Of a stretch of 37,807 nucleotides of DNA, positions 25,679-34,220 are shown in pieces. Each line of letters begins with the position of its first letter. Within the stretch, counting starts at the first letter, position 1. Position numbers and translations under genes: made by a program. The notes under the pieces were generated by a model. That model was not told the DNA's origin. It saw only the letters and a list, made by a program, of their open reading frames with translations, and made no database searches. The stretch is from Firmicutes bacterium UBA4916 (GTDB lineage Bacteria > Bacillota > Clostridia > Tissierellales > Tepidimicrobiaceae): assembly GCA_002398845.1 (NCBI GenBank), contig DHBY01000064.1, forward strand, positions 32,486-70,292. The letters are read 5' to 3'.

Positions 25679-26719
25679 TTAATCAATTACTCCAGATTCT
25701 AATATAGAAAATGTTTTTTGTTCACAATTTATCTGAGCCATTACTCCATAAGGAATGCAAAACTTTGGTTCACAATGCCCAAAATTTAAGTTATACAATA
25801 CAGGCAAATCTTCTCTTCCATACTCAGCTAAAACTTTAATAATGACATGCTTATATTCTTCATAATATGTTTCATCTTTTGGTTTCCCCCAAATTATACC
25901 ATTGATTCTTTTTAAAACTCCCATGGCACCATAATTTCTTAACCAATATTCAATAAAGTGGGGTTCAGGTTTTTCCTCAGACGTTTCAATAAATAAAATG
26001 TTTCCATCAAAATCATCTATTTTAGGAAAGAGTTCAGTGCCCTTAATAAATTCCATTACTTCTGCACAGCCACCGATTAACCTTCCTTGAACTATACCTT
26101 CCCCTTGCAAAAGTTCATATCCATTATTCATCTTGAACTTTCTTTGAATATCTTTATTTTCCACTTCCCAAGGCAAAAATTCTGATGTCCACTTTTCCGA
26201 TTGCGGAATATCACCAATTATTTCTGTTGAAAACAATGTCTTTTTCAACCAATTTACTGTATAATCAGACATGGTTACATTTTCCGCAAAATCCACCAAT
26301 ACGGAAGGACCATAAATACTCGAAACCCCTGCCTTTAGACACATATAGTGAATAACCGTGCTATCTGAATACCCAATAAATATTTTAGGATTTCTAGTAA
26401 TAATTTCAAAATCAATATAAGGCAATAACCTAATACTATCGCTTCCACCAATACAAGCAAATATTCCATTAATTGATTTATCGCTAAATGCTTGCATTAA
26501 ATCCTCTGCACGTTTTTCAGGATGAGCATAAATATAATCCGTACCTTTTAAAGTGTTTTCCATTTCAACAACCTTAAGCCCAAAAATATCTTCCAATCTT
26601 TTTTTCCCTTGTTCATATCGCCATAATAAATCTTTGTCACCTGCACCACCCCAAGAAGGACTAATAGTTGCAATCTTATCACCTTTGTTTAATTTTTTTG
26701 GCTTTATCAAATCTAACAT
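25679..26719 (-). CDS. S66 serine carboxypeptidase (LdcA/MccF type)
   Basis: 346 residues from the ATG at 26719, with AAGGAG 13 bases upstream; an earlier in-frame start adds an unrelated hydrophobic stretch. Motifs of the S66 family: KGDKIATISPS near the N-terminus, ACIGGSDSIRLLPYID (88-103), the nucleophile S118 in FIGYSDST, then ETSEE and a C-terminal FGHCEP with the catalytic histidine. The family includes LD-carboxypeptidases of peptidoglycan recycling and MccF enzymes that cleave microcin C-like antibiotics; the long insert and GYSDST favour the MccF side. No microcin genes are nearby. It lies at the start of the accessory region. Confidence 0.88.
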   Translation of the reverse strand: MLDLIKPKKLNKGDKIATISPSWGGAGDKDLLWRYEQGKKRLEDIFGLKVVEMENTLKGTDYIYAHPEKRAEDLMQAFSDKSINGIFACIGGSDSIRLLPYIDFEIITRNPKIFIGYSDSTVIHYMCLKAGVSSIYGPSVLVDFAENVTMSDYTVNWLKKTLFSTEIIGDIPQSEKWTSEFLPWEVENKDIQRKFKMNNGYELLQGEGIVQGRLIGGCAEVMEFIKGTELFPKIDDFDGNILFIETSEEKPEPHFIEYWLRNYGAMGVLKRINGIIWGKPKDETYYEEYKHVIIKVLAEYGREDLPVLYNLNFGHCEPKFCIPYGVMAQINCEQKTFSILESGVID

Positions 26720-26812
26720 ATAATTATTCAACTCCTTTATATAGTTTTCTGAAAAAATAATATAAAAAGATATCATATCTTTTATATTATCGCTATGTCA
26801 CTATAAAATGTT

Positions 26813-27043
26813 TTAAGGAAACAAGTATGAACCTTCAATAATTAAATTTTGCTGATTTTCAATAACGGTCATTATTATTCCTTTAGCAATGAGCCACAAT
26901 TCTTCTGCAATTAATTCTCCACTATCATTTACCGTAAAAGAACAATTATCTCTTCCTCGTATAAAGCCCATTTTTAAATAGTCTAACGATAAATGCAGAA
27001 TATACAGATAACCTTTGGTGCACAATACATAAATTATATTCAC
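26813..27043 (-). pseudogene. Remnant of a small ATP-binding (kinase-like) protein
   Basis: A 76-codon frame reading LHLSLDYLKMGFIRGRDNCSF ... IENQQNLIIEGSYLFP. This resembles the middle of adenylate-kinase/phosphoglycerate-kinase-like P-loop proteins (SxDYLKMGxIRG, then NLIIEGCYxPF). The P-loop expected upstream and everything after the GxY motif are missing, so it is a fragment even though the frame is open. A second, more decayed copy lies at 30335-30432. The family call comes from memory of sequence patterns and is moderate. Confidence 0.5.
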
Positions 27044-27130
27044 CCAATTTTTTATACTTTTTATGACTTTAGTAGCTTTATCATTTTCATTCTGTTAGTA
27101 TTAGGGTAAATCTTAAATTGATTTTCTAAA

Positions 27131-27661
27131 TCAGAAATTCACATAAAAAATTATAATTGCTATAATTAAAACTGGTACTCCAACAATGGAAGATACCCAA
27201 GCAACTGCTGTTTTCGTTCTTTCTTGTGTTTTAAATATCATCTTTAACAAGGAATAAATAATTATTCCTATAAGTCCACCAAAACTATTTAGGATTACAT
27301 CATCAATATCAGTAACGCCCCCAGCTAAAACATATTGAATAGTCTCAATGAAAACACTAATAATTACTATGCTTATAAAGGCTTTAAACCTAGAATCTTT
27401 TTTATTAAAAATCATCATATAGACACCAGCAGGAACAAACATTAATACATTACCCCATACTTGGGGGCTTACAAGTTTATATCTGATACCGTCATATACA
27501 TTTATACCTTCTGATATGCTTTTGAATGGAATTAAATTAATACTGCTATTGTTTAATCCACTCCTCAAAAATAATATATCTAATGCCATAAATAAATAAA
27601 AAATAAACATTCCCCAAAACATACAATTCAATACCTTACTTCTACCCTTGTTATTAGTCAT
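27131..27661 (-). CDS. VanZ-like membrane protein
   Basis: 176 residues with four or five membrane helices. VanZ-family landmarks are present: INLIPFKSI between helices 1 and 2, WGNVLMFVPAGVY, ETIQYVLAGGVTDIDDVILNSFGGLIG. VanZ proteins confer low-level teicoplanin resistance in enterococci by an unknown route, but most chromosomal copies have no known role. No vanHAX genes are present, and the ligase in this window is of D-Ala-D-Ala type, so no glycopeptide resistance should be assumed. Confidence 0.88.
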   Translation of the reverse strand: MTNNKGRSKVLNCMFWGMFIFYLFMALDILFLRSGLNNSSINLIPFKSISEGINVYDGIRYKLVSPQVWGNVLMFVPAGVYMMIFNKKDSRFKAFISIVIISVFIETIQYVLAGGVTDIDDVILNSFGGLIGIIIYSLLKMIFKTQERTKTAVAWVSSIVGVPVLIIAIIIFYVNF

Positions 27662-27719
27662 ATTTATCTAAATCCTTTCTGGTTTGTATTGCACATAGTA
27701 CTACTAAAGTCTAGTAATA

Positions 27720-28727
27720 CTATTTTAAATATTTTTCAACCTCTTTATCAAAATCTGATTTATATTCTTTATCTTGTTTTACTCTAAATTTATTATATTC
27801 TTTGTTTGCAAGTTCTTTTGCTACTTTAGCTGATACTTTGCCTTTTCCTTGCAAAATTTCATATTCGTTGAATTTTAAAAAAGCATCTAGTTTCTCTACC
27901 CAGTCCTTCATTTTCATAGGTATTTGCTTTTTAGCTTGATTTTCTGCATAGTCAAGATACATATTTACTATTCTATTTAGCTCATCTATTTCTTCTTTAT
28001 TTAAATAATTTTTAGCTATATGTATATCCGATTTTAATATTTTACCTTTAGGGGAATCTTTCCAAGTAGTTAATCCCATATTATCTTTAGTTGCATCAAC
28101 TCTACTTTCTATAATTTCTGCAGCTGTTTGTCCTGTTATTGCATAGTGTAGCTTGTTTTGTACTGTTGCATAAAATTTTTGTGTTATATCAGAATTGCTA
28201 TCGTAATCTATACTACACTCTGCATAAATGTCCGTTATCTTTTGGTAAAACCTTCTTTCTGATGCTCTAATTTCTCTTATTCTTTCTAATAACTCATCAA
28301 AATAATCTTTACCAAAATGTTTTCCATTCTTTAATCTATCATCATCTAATGCAAACCCTTTTAATGCATATTCACTTAATACACCTGTAGCCCATTTTCT
28401 AAATAATGTACCTTCTCGTGAGCGAACTCGATATCCAACAGCAATAATCATATCTAAATTATAATAGTTTGTATTATAGTTCTTACCATCACTTGCAGTT
28501 GTCAAGTATTCCTTTACAACTGATTCTTTATCAAGTTCCCCTTCTTTAAAAATGTTATTTATATGAAGACTAATGTTCTGCTTTGTCGTTTGAAATAGCT
28601 CTCCCATTTGTGCCTGTGTTAACCAAACAGATTCTCCAGAAAGCAATACTCCCAAATTTATATCGCCTTCATCTGTTCTATATAAAAGTATCTCTCCCTT
28701 TTTAGGTTCAACTATTTTCCCATGCAT
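27720..28727 (-). CDS. RhuM-family protein
   Basis: 335 residues, start behind AGGGGG. The N-terminal half shows the RhuM/virulence-protein signature: SVWLTQAQMGELFQTTKQNISLHINNIFKEGELDKESVVKEYLTTASDGKNYNTNYYNLDMIIAVGYRVRS, then FRKWATGVLSEYALKGFALDDDRLK. This resembles a phage-antirepressor-like helix-turn-helix module. RhuM genes are scattered in genomic islands, often near defence or toxin-antitoxin genes; the biochemical activity is unknown. A 28-codon antitoxin-like ORF lies 13 bases upstream and is probably cotranscribed. Confidence 0.9.
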   Translation of the reverse strand: MHGKIVEPKKGEILLYRTDEGDINLGVLLSGESVWLTQAQMGELFQTTKQNISLHINNIFKEGELDKESVVKEYLTTASDGKNYNTNYYNLDMIIAVGYRVRSREGTLFRKWATGVLSEYALKGFALDDDRLKNGKHFGKDYFDELLERIREIRASERRFYQKITDIYAECSIDYDSNSDITQKFYATVQNKLHYAITGQTAAEIIESRVDATKDNMGLTTWKDSPKGKILKSDIHIAKNYLNKEEIDELNRIVNMYLDYAENQAKKQIPMKMKDWVEKLDAFLKFNEYEILQGKGKVSAKVAKELANKEYNKFRVKQDKEYKSDFDKEVEKYLK

Positions 28728-28740
28728 GATTGTCCCCCTA

Positions 28741-28827
28741 TTATCCTATAAAATCTATTATTTCATACATTTGATTCTCTGAAATTTCATCTATAAGTTT
28801 TAATAATATTTGTTTAGCAGTGCCCAT
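28741..28827 (-). CDS. 28-residue ORF, truncated DUF2281-like antitoxin
   Basis: Reads MGTAKQILLKLIDEISENQMYEIIDFIG then stop, behind an AAAGGTAGTG ribosome site. The pattern TAKQxLLKLIDxIxExxxxEIIDFIG matches the N-terminal helix pair of small antitoxin-type proteins (DUF2281-like) that normally continue with YLK... for some 40 further residues. Truncated or a very short functional peptide; it sits directly before the RhuM gene. Confidence 0.45.
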   Translation of the reverse strand: MGTAKQILLKLIDEISENQMYEIIDFIG

Positions 28828-28991
28828 TTTATCACTACCTTTCAAATGGTATAGTATGTGTTTATTGTATCATAATTTCCTGTATATAATAATTTATTAA
28901 CATCTATTTTCAGTATATTTATTTTTATTAATTCTTAGCTATATAATATAAAAAATGTGCCTTTTATACAAATACAGATTATAGTCATAAA

Positions 28992-29230
28992 CTACTTAAA
29001 AAAATCTGTTACAATTTTATTAAATTCTTCATAATTATCCACATTTGAATTATGGGCGACATTACTAATAATTTTTAGCGGATAGCCATCATGTTCTGCC
29101 CATTTTTTGTTATACTTTTTACATATCCATTCTTATTATTGTCGTCAACTATTAAAAGAACTGGAAAATTAAATTTAACTGTTTCTGTTCCTTCGAGAAA
29201 TCCTCATATACATTCTTATTCAATACTATC
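28992..29230 (-). pseudogene. Frameshifted alpha/beta hydrolase C-terminal remnant
   Basis: One frame gives KKWAEHDGYPLKIISNVAHNSNVDNYEEFNKIVTDFFK, the C-terminus of an alpha/beta hydrolase with the catalytic histidine in NVAHNSN. The preceding part (FPVLLIVDDNNKNGYVK) is in another frame near 29150-29190, and the N-terminal domain with the nucleophile is absent. Confidence 0.65.
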
Positions 29231-29493
29231 AACTTTTTCCAAAGGTTTTATCACCCATAATTAATTCACCCTAATATAATATCTACTATATATCTTTCTA
29301 ATTATACCGTATAATAATATAATATTATACCATTAAATAACAATTCATAGTAATTCTCATGACCCCTTAATGCCTCTATTTAAAACACATCTTGTCTTAT
29401 TTATAGCATGGTTCGCCGTATTGGTACTACTTGTAAACCTTATTTAATAATAGAAACCTTTAACAAAATAAAAAGTTAGCTATCGAAATAAAT
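29231..29493. other. Non-coding AT-rich stretch
   Basis: No gene or RNA is recognised. An inverted repeat GTATAATA-N6-TATTATAC lies at 29309-29330. This region and the hydrolase remnant separate the RhuM gene from the toxin-antitoxin pair. Confidence 0.4.
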
Positions 29494-29528
29494 TAACCAG
29501 TAGATTATTATAATAAACCTACTGGTTA
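29494..29528 (-). terminator. Terminator of the PIN toxin gene
   Basis: TAACCAGTAG and CTACTGGTTA flank a 15-base loop; the right arm overlaps the stop codon of the PIN gene. Confidence 0.65.
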
Positions 29529-29969
29529 TTCCTCTATATCCTCTATAATTAGAGTACTTATATTTTCTTGACTACATACGCCTTTTAGTTTAATATCATT
29601 TGTAATAAAGTAATCAACATTCATAGCTATACCTGTAGCTAAAATTATTGCATCTGGAGTTTTAATATTATAATCAGCTCGAAGTCTTGAGGCTATATCT
29701 ACAATTTTGTAATCCACACTGATAATTGAAAGATTTGGATAATTAGTTAATATTAATTTATATCTATTTTCTATAAAAATATTATTATCCTTTTTAGGTT
29801 TTACTAATATCTCCATAAAAGATATTATAGACATAAATGCCTCGTTCTTGCCATCCTGAATACCTGTAAAAATTTTCTCTAGTTTACCCGAATAATAAGG
29901 ATTATCTTCAAAATAATATATAAAACAATTAGTGTCTAATAGCATGGTTTTCCCATCATCTATTCCCAT
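29526..29969 (-). CDS. PIN-domain ribonuclease toxin (VapC-like)
   Basis: 147 residues. The PIN-domain acidic residues are visible: D12 in LLDTNCFIYYF, E53 in SFMEIL, D106 in TPDAIILATG and D125 in FITNDIKLKG. PIN toxins cleave tRNA or other RNA. The ATG at 29969 overlaps the antitoxin stop by 10 bases, the usual arrangement of VapBC modules, so expression is translationally coupled. All catalytic residues are kept, unlike other decaying genes nearby, suggesting an active module. Confidence 0.88.
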   Translation of the reverse strand: MGIDDGKTMLLDTNCFIYYFEDNPYYSGKLEKIFTGIQDGKNEAFMSIISFMEILVKPKKDNNIFIENRYKLILTNYPNLSIISVDYKIVDIASRLRADYNIKTPDAIILATGIAMNVDYFITNDIKLKGVCSQENISTLIIEDIEE

Positions 29970-30202
29970 GATTTTCTTTCCTCTTTTACATATTCATTAA
30001 TATCTATGTCCTGCCATACTTCTTTTCCTAATCCCTTCATAGCTTTTGCAAAACTATCTGGCTTTTCCATTAATAATATTTGGCCAGTTCCTTCATCATA
30101 TAGCCATATAATTTCAGTACCTGGCTTTAATCCTGCTTTTCTTAAAATTTCTTCTGGTATTTTTACACTTCGATCTTTATTAAGTTTAGAAACAAGACTC
30201 AT
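29960..30202 (-). CDS. AbrB/MazE-type antitoxin partner of the PIN toxin
   Basis: 80 residues from the ATG at 30202, which has GGAAG upstream. The N-terminal swapped-hairpin DNA-binding domain reads SKLNKDRSVKIPEEILRKAGLKPGTEIIW; the C-terminal part with DSFAKAMKGLGKEVWQDIDINEYVKEERKSWE is the toxin-neutralising segment typical of VapB proteins. It should bind its own promoter with the toxin. Confidence 0.85.
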   Translation of the reverse strand: MSLVSKLNKDRSVKIPEEILRKAGLKPGTEIIWLYDEGTGQILLMEKPDSFAKAMKGLGKEVWQDIDINEYVKEERKSWE

Positions 30203-30334
30203 AGCTAACACTTCCTTTCCTTTTTACAGACATTATAATAAATATTGGTTCAAATATATTATATCATTATTAAGTCTGAATTTTTAATCTATTTATCCTT
30301 TTTATATGCTGTGATTTAAATTAATTTTCTTACC

Positions 30335-30432
30335 TTGAAAGAGCAATTATCTCTTCTCGTATAAAGCCCATTTTTAAATGGTTTAGTGATAAATGCAGAA
30401 TATATAAATAATCTTTAGTGCACAATATAGAA
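30335..30432 (-). pseudogene. Second, decayed copy of the kinase-like fragment
   Basis: About 100 bases closely match the fragment at 26936-27033, sharing runs such as CGTATAAAGCCCATTTTTAA and GATAAATGCAGAATAT. A one-base deletion relative to the first copy breaks the frame. The translation gives YLYILHLSLNHLKMGFIRE before the shift. It lies 43 bases from the TIM-barrel gene. Confidence 0.65.
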
Positions 30433-30475
30433 AAATTGTGTATTAAATTTAATGCAGATTATCTTATTAAATTCG

Positions 30476-31204
30476 TTACACTTGATTAATTATGGTTTGA
30501 ATAATTTCTTTGCTATTTTTTATTTCATCATCAACATCTGTTACCACTTCAAAAATTATTTTACCACTATATCCCTTTATGTAATTGTTAAAAATTTTTT
30601 GAAAATCTAAATCACCTTGTCCTACTGGTAAATGTTCATGAATGACAGAAAAGTGTTTATCAGCCACATGTAGGCATTTCGGAAATCTAACATCGATTAT
30701 TTCTTGCAAATGTTCATAGCTATCAATATGAGCTATATCAAGAAGAAGCTCTGTTTTTGGACTGCAATCAAATATAATTTTCAGTTCATTCGGCAAGTAG
30801 TTTATCGGGTCCAATCTACTATTATTTTCAATATAAACAGTTATACCATTATTATAAAACAACTCAGTTAATTGTTTGTTACACTCTGCTAATTTGAATA
30901 TAGAATCTGATTGTAAAGGATGACAAACAGGATGTATTATAACTTCTTTATGATGTAGATACTTCAATATTCTTAGCAAGTCTTCCCTATATTTATCGTA
31001 ATCCTCAATCTCAAAAAGAGCATGGATAATTATGGGGAATCCTTTTTCTAAAATAGTCTTTTCTTTTGGTTCAGCTATTTTGTCGCCTTGTAAAGTTCCG
31101 TCTTTATACCAAACTTGTAAAAAATCAAATCCATGTTTTTTGCAAAACTCGATTTCAGAATCATAGTCATTATACCATCTATTGCTCCTTCCATACTCAA
31201 CCAT
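30476..31204 (-). CDS. Xylose-isomerase-like TIM-barrel protein
   Basis: 242 residues of the sugar phosphate isomerase/epimerase (AP endonuclease 2) superfamily. Candidate metal ligands sit at the expected strand ends: a glutamate in VYIENNS, an aspartate-histidine in LLLDIAHIDS, a histidine in LHVADKHF and a glutamate in IIFEVV. GQGDLDFQKIF is also typical. Members isomerise or epimerise sugars or cut DNA at abasic sites; the absence of nearby sugar genes leaves the substrate open. The first residues (MVEYGRSNRWYN) are unusually short before the first strand. Confidence 0.8.
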   Translation of the reverse strand: MVEYGRSNRWYNDYDSEIEFCKKHGFDFLQVWYKDGTLQGDKIAEPKEKTILEKGFPIIIHALFEIEDYDKYREDLLRILKYLHHKEVIIHPVCHPLQSDSIFKLAECNKQLTELFYNNGITVYIENNSRLDPINYLPNELKIIFDCSPKTELLLDIAHIDSYEHLQEIIDVRFPKCLHVADKHFSVIHEHLPVGQGDLDFQKIFNNYIKGYSGKIIFEVVTDVDDEIKNSKEIIQTIINQV

Positions 31205-31276
31205 TCCATCGACCCCTCCTTCACATTTATCTACTTATACGCATTATATCATTTAATTCTAGTTTATGATAACCTC

Positions 31277-31576
31277 TTAAATATTCCCTATAAAGCATAG
31301 CTTGTCCACTAGTCTTATAAAATCAATGGATTTATATTTTGCAATTCCTCCTATCCAGTTCTTAAAGCTGGATTTTTTAGGATCGTAACTATGAATGTTC
31401 TCCCAAATAGCAAGTAGACAATCATTCATACATTCATCATAAAGATTTGGAAGATAAAATAAATGTTTTTTTATGACAGTTTTAAGAATCCAAGCATAAT
31501 TATCTATAACATAATCTAAGGCTTTCTCATTTCCCTTTTTCAATTCCCTAACAAAATTTTCTTCTGTTATTTTCAA
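31277..31576 (-). pseudogene. Truncated sigma-70-family factor (region 2 only)
   Basis: 99 codons from a TTG at 31576 placed after AAGGTGGTG. The frame KITEENFVRELKKGNEKALDYVIDNYAWILKTVIKKHL ... DECMNDCLLAIWENIHSYDPKKSSFKNWIGGIAKYKSIDFIR matches sigma region 2 of small ECF-like factors. It then ends after an unrelated tail (LVDKLCFIGNI), losing region 4, which binds the -35 element. No anti-sigma gene is adjacent. It is probably a remnant rather than a working factor. Confidence 0.7.
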
Positions 31577-31879
31577 AAGCACCACCTTCTTTACATTTGA
31601 ACTTCTACATGTAGATATTATCACCTTTACTTAATACTTCGTAAAATAAAGTCTAAGTCTATCAAGAATTTTAAATTTCTAAATTAATTATATAATAAAT
31701 TGTTAAATATTCATTTTAAAGATACATAAGTATATACTTATATAAAATAAAAAGGGCTGGAAAGCTAGTATAATTCTAACTTTTCAACCCTAATTTTTCA
31801 TTTAAAAGTTTTGTCAAAGAAAAAAACATTTTTATCATTTTCTAAAAGATCTTACTTTTCTGTTGTCTTAGTGTAAATC
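31577..31879. other. Intergenic region between sigma remnant and exonuclease III
   Basis: 303 bases; apart from the terminator at 31753-31791 nothing is recognised. Confidence 0.5.
31753..31791 (-). terminator. Terminator of the exonuclease III gene
   Basis: Arms AGGGCTGGAAAG and CTTTTCAACCCT (one mismatch, one G-U) followed on the minus strand by TTTTTATTTT. Confidence 0.75.
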
Positions 31880-32635
31880 CTAATCTTTAATCTCTAATAC
31901 CACTGGGCAATGGTCGCTTCCCATAATATTTGCATGTATTTCTGCATCTACTATTCTGTCTTCCAATTTTTCCGACACTATAAAATAATCAATTCTCCAG
32001 CCAGCATTTCTTTCCCTGGCCTTTGTAATATATGACCACCAAGTATATGCATCTTCTTTATCTGGATAGAAATATCTAAAACTGTCAACGAATCCTGACT
32101 TTAATAGTTCCGTCATCTTGCTTCGTTCTTCATTAGTAAATCCTGCATTTTTTTTATTAGATGATGGATTTTTTAAATCTATTTCTTTATGGGCTACATT
32201 TAAATCTCCACACATAATAACGGGTTTAATGGAGTCCAGCTCCTTTAAATAGTTTCTAAAGTCGTCTTCCCAAGTCATTCTATAGTCAAGTCTTGCAAGC
32301 TCTCTTTGAGAATTTGGCGTATACACATTTACTAAATAAAAATTTTCATATTCTAATGTTATAGCCCTTCCTTCATTATCGTGTTCATCAATTCCTAATC
32401 CATACTTTATAGATAAAGGCTTGTCCTTAGTAAATACAGCTGTTCCTGAATATCCTTTTTTTTCAGCATAATTCCAATAATCATAATATCCCCCTAAATC
32501 TAAATCAATTTGCCCTTCTTGTAATTTAGTTTCTTGAATACAGAATATATCTGCATCCACTTCTTTGAAATATTTTAGAAATCCTTTTTTAACACAGGCC
32601 CTAAGCCCATTGACATTCCAAGAAATTAGCCTCAT
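31880..32635 (-). CDS. xth: Exodeoxyribonuclease III
   Basis: 251 residues from the ATG at 32635 behind GGAGGG; an in-frame TTG 15 bases earlier overlaps that site. Motifs of the ExoIII/APE1 family: MRLISWNVNGLRA, IFCIQETKLQ (metal-binding glutamate), YTPNSQ, CGDLNVAHKEIDL, and the C-terminal RIDYFIVSEKL and GSDHCPV with the catalytic histidine. It repairs abasic sites and removes 3' blocks. The gene is alone, with its own terminator. Confidence 0.95.
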   Translation of the reverse strand: MRLISWNVNGLRACVKKGFLKYFKEVDADIFCIQETKLQEGQIDLDLGGYYDYWNYAEKKGYSGTAVFTKDKPLSIKYGLGIDEHDNEGRAITLEYENFYLVNVYTPNSQRELARLDYRMTWEDDFRNYLKELDSIKPVIMCGDLNVAHKEIDLKNPSSNKKNAGFTNEERSKMTELLKSGFVDSFRYFYPDKEDAYTWWSYITKARERNAGWRIDYFIVSEKLEDRIVDAEIHANIMGSDHCPVVLEIKD

Positions 32636-32806
32636 ATTATCCCTCCACAAAATCTATACAGGTTTTTAATTATATTTTTTTCTTTCACATGCTAATTAAA
32701 ATTATATAGACTATATTATACCCAGATATCATCCTTTATAACTTCCCTATATACCCCTGATGGTACTATAATTAATTATAACAGTTTTAAGGCTAATTAG
32801 GAACTA

Positions 32807-32876
32807 TGTGGATAATTAATGTTTAATAATATATTTTGCTTAAAATTTTGTGGATAACTTGATGAAATGTTGATAA
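32807..32876. promoter_or_regulatory. Cluster of three DnaA boxes
   Basis: TGTGGATAA, the exact complement of the DnaA box TTATCCACA, occurs at 32807-32815 and 32849-32857; TGTTGATAA (one mismatch) follows at 32868-32876. All three have the same orientation and lie in an AT-rich intergenic region. No origin genes are in the window, so this may be a DnaA-controlled or DnaA-titrating site. Confidence 0.5.
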
Positions 32877-32904
32877 GACTTTTTATTAAGAATCAAGTTA
32901 TACA

Positions 32905-32947
32905 AATAAATATTATCTATGCTGAGAAAGCATAGATAATATTTATT
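32905..32947 (-). terminator. Terminator of htrA
   Basis: Perfect 19-bp arms (32905-32923 with 32929-32947) around a 5-base loop, 30 bases beyond the htrA stop codon. The minus-strand tail is only moderately T-rich. The rest of 32636-32977 (342 bases) holds no gene apart from the DnaA boxes. Confidence 0.75.
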
Positions 32948-32977
32948 AATTCTTTATCTTCAAACTGTTATATTAAA

Positions 32978-34204
32978 TTATCTTAAATGGTTGAATTCTA
33001 TGTCTACCTTTGCTTTTTCTCCATTTCTAACAATGGCCAATTTGGCTTTGTCTCCTTTTTTATATTTATAAAGAGCTTTTTTTAAACTATTCATATTTGC
33101 AATATCCTGATCATCGATCTTTGTTATTACATCGCCATTTTGTAGTTTTGCTTTACTTGCTGAAGAATTTGGAGCTACCTCAAGGACAACCACTCCATTA
33201 TCAGCTTTTAAATCTACACCTAATTGTCTTTCATACAATTCTAGATCTACACCTGTTATCCCAATAAATACCGTCTTATATGTTCCTTTTTCAATTACTT
33301 GATCAATTATTGGCTTTGCCATATTTATAGGTATAGAAAAACCTAAACCTTCAGCTGTTTTTATTTTCGCCGTATTTATTCCTATTACTTCACCTTTACT
33401 ATTTAATAGAGGCCCTCCACTATTCCCAGGATTAATAGATGCATCTGTTTGAATTAAATCCTCGATAATAGTACTTTCATCTACTCTAATAGATCTATGA
33501 AGGCCGCTAATAATTCCCGAAGTTACAGTCCTTTGGAACTCTAATCCTAAAGGATTACCTATAGCTATAGCTGTCTCACCTACTTCTAATTTATCGGAAT
33601 CTCCCAATGTAGCTACTGGCAAATTAGTTGCCTCTACTTTGACCATAGCTAAATCCAAAGTTGTATCATACCATAATACTTTACCAGGTTTTTTATCTCC
33701 ATTTTCAAATAATACTGTTATATCTTTAGCCTGCCCATCTCCAATAACATGGGAATTTGTAAGTATATATCCATTGCTATTTATTATTACTCCAGAGCCT
33801 ACCCCATCTACTTCTTGTTCCATAAATCCAAATCTTTGAACCTCTACTGTAGTGATACCAACCACACTACTCATTGCTTTCTTAGCCGCTAAAGATATAA
33901 TGGAGCCTGTATCCCCATTAATATTATAAGTTTTCCCAGTAGAATAAGATTCTTCTGTCTTTGGTGTATCCCCATTTCCCTCATATGCATATTTTGGTAC
34001 AATATACGAGGACATTAAACCTCCAATAAGGGAAGCAACCAACGCTACAGCAAAATAGGATAGAAGCCTTTTTCTTTTTGACTTTTTCTTTTCACCCTTT
34101 TCATTGTCTATAGAGGGACTCCCCCCTATAAATTTATCCTCTTGGGAATCATAGTAAACTGTACTACTATTAGTATTTTCTATATCTTTTCTTTCATCAT
34201 CCAT
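32978..34204 (-). CDS. htrA: HtrA-type membrane-anchored serine protease
   Basis: 408 residues. A cytosolic charged N-terminus (1-46) precedes one membrane segment (about 48-69). The protease domain outside has the triad H152 (TNSHVIG), D184 (DLAMVKV) and S262 (NPGNSGGPL). One PDZ domain covers about 305-400 (GVVVLEVAPNSSASKAKLQNGDVITKIDDQDI). The layout is that of B. subtilis HtrA/HtrB, quality-control proteases for misfolded exported proteins. AAGGAGGT precedes the start. It is divergent from cssR-cssS, as htrB is in B. subtilis, so induction by secretion stress through CssR is the likely control. Confidence 0.95.
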   Translation of the reverse strand: MDDERKDIENTNSSTVYYDSQEDKFIGGSPSIDNEKGEKKKSKRKRLLSYFAVALVASLIGGLMSSYIVPKYAYEGNGDTPKTEESYSTGKTYNINGDTGSIISLAAKKAMSSVVGITTVEVQRFGFMEQEVDGVGSGVIINSNGYILTNSHVIGDGQAKDITVLFENGDKKPGKVLWYDTTLDLAMVKVEATNLPVATLGDSDKLEVGETAIAIGNPLGLEFQRTVTSGIISGLHRSIRVDESTIIEDLIQTDASINPGNSGGPLLNSKGEVIGINTAKIKTAEGLGFSIPINMAKPIIDQVIEKGTYKTVFIGITGVDLELYERQLGVDLKADNGVVVLEVAPNSSASKAKLQNGDVITKIDDQDIANMNSLKKALYKYKKGDKAKLAIVRNGEKAKVDIEFNHLR

Positions 34205-34220
34205 GTCATTACCTCCTTAT

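Noticed and set aside
29035..29043. Isolated perfect DnaA box TTATCCACA
   Set aside because: It lies inside the hydrolase remnant and codes conserved residues of it, with no neighbouring boxes.
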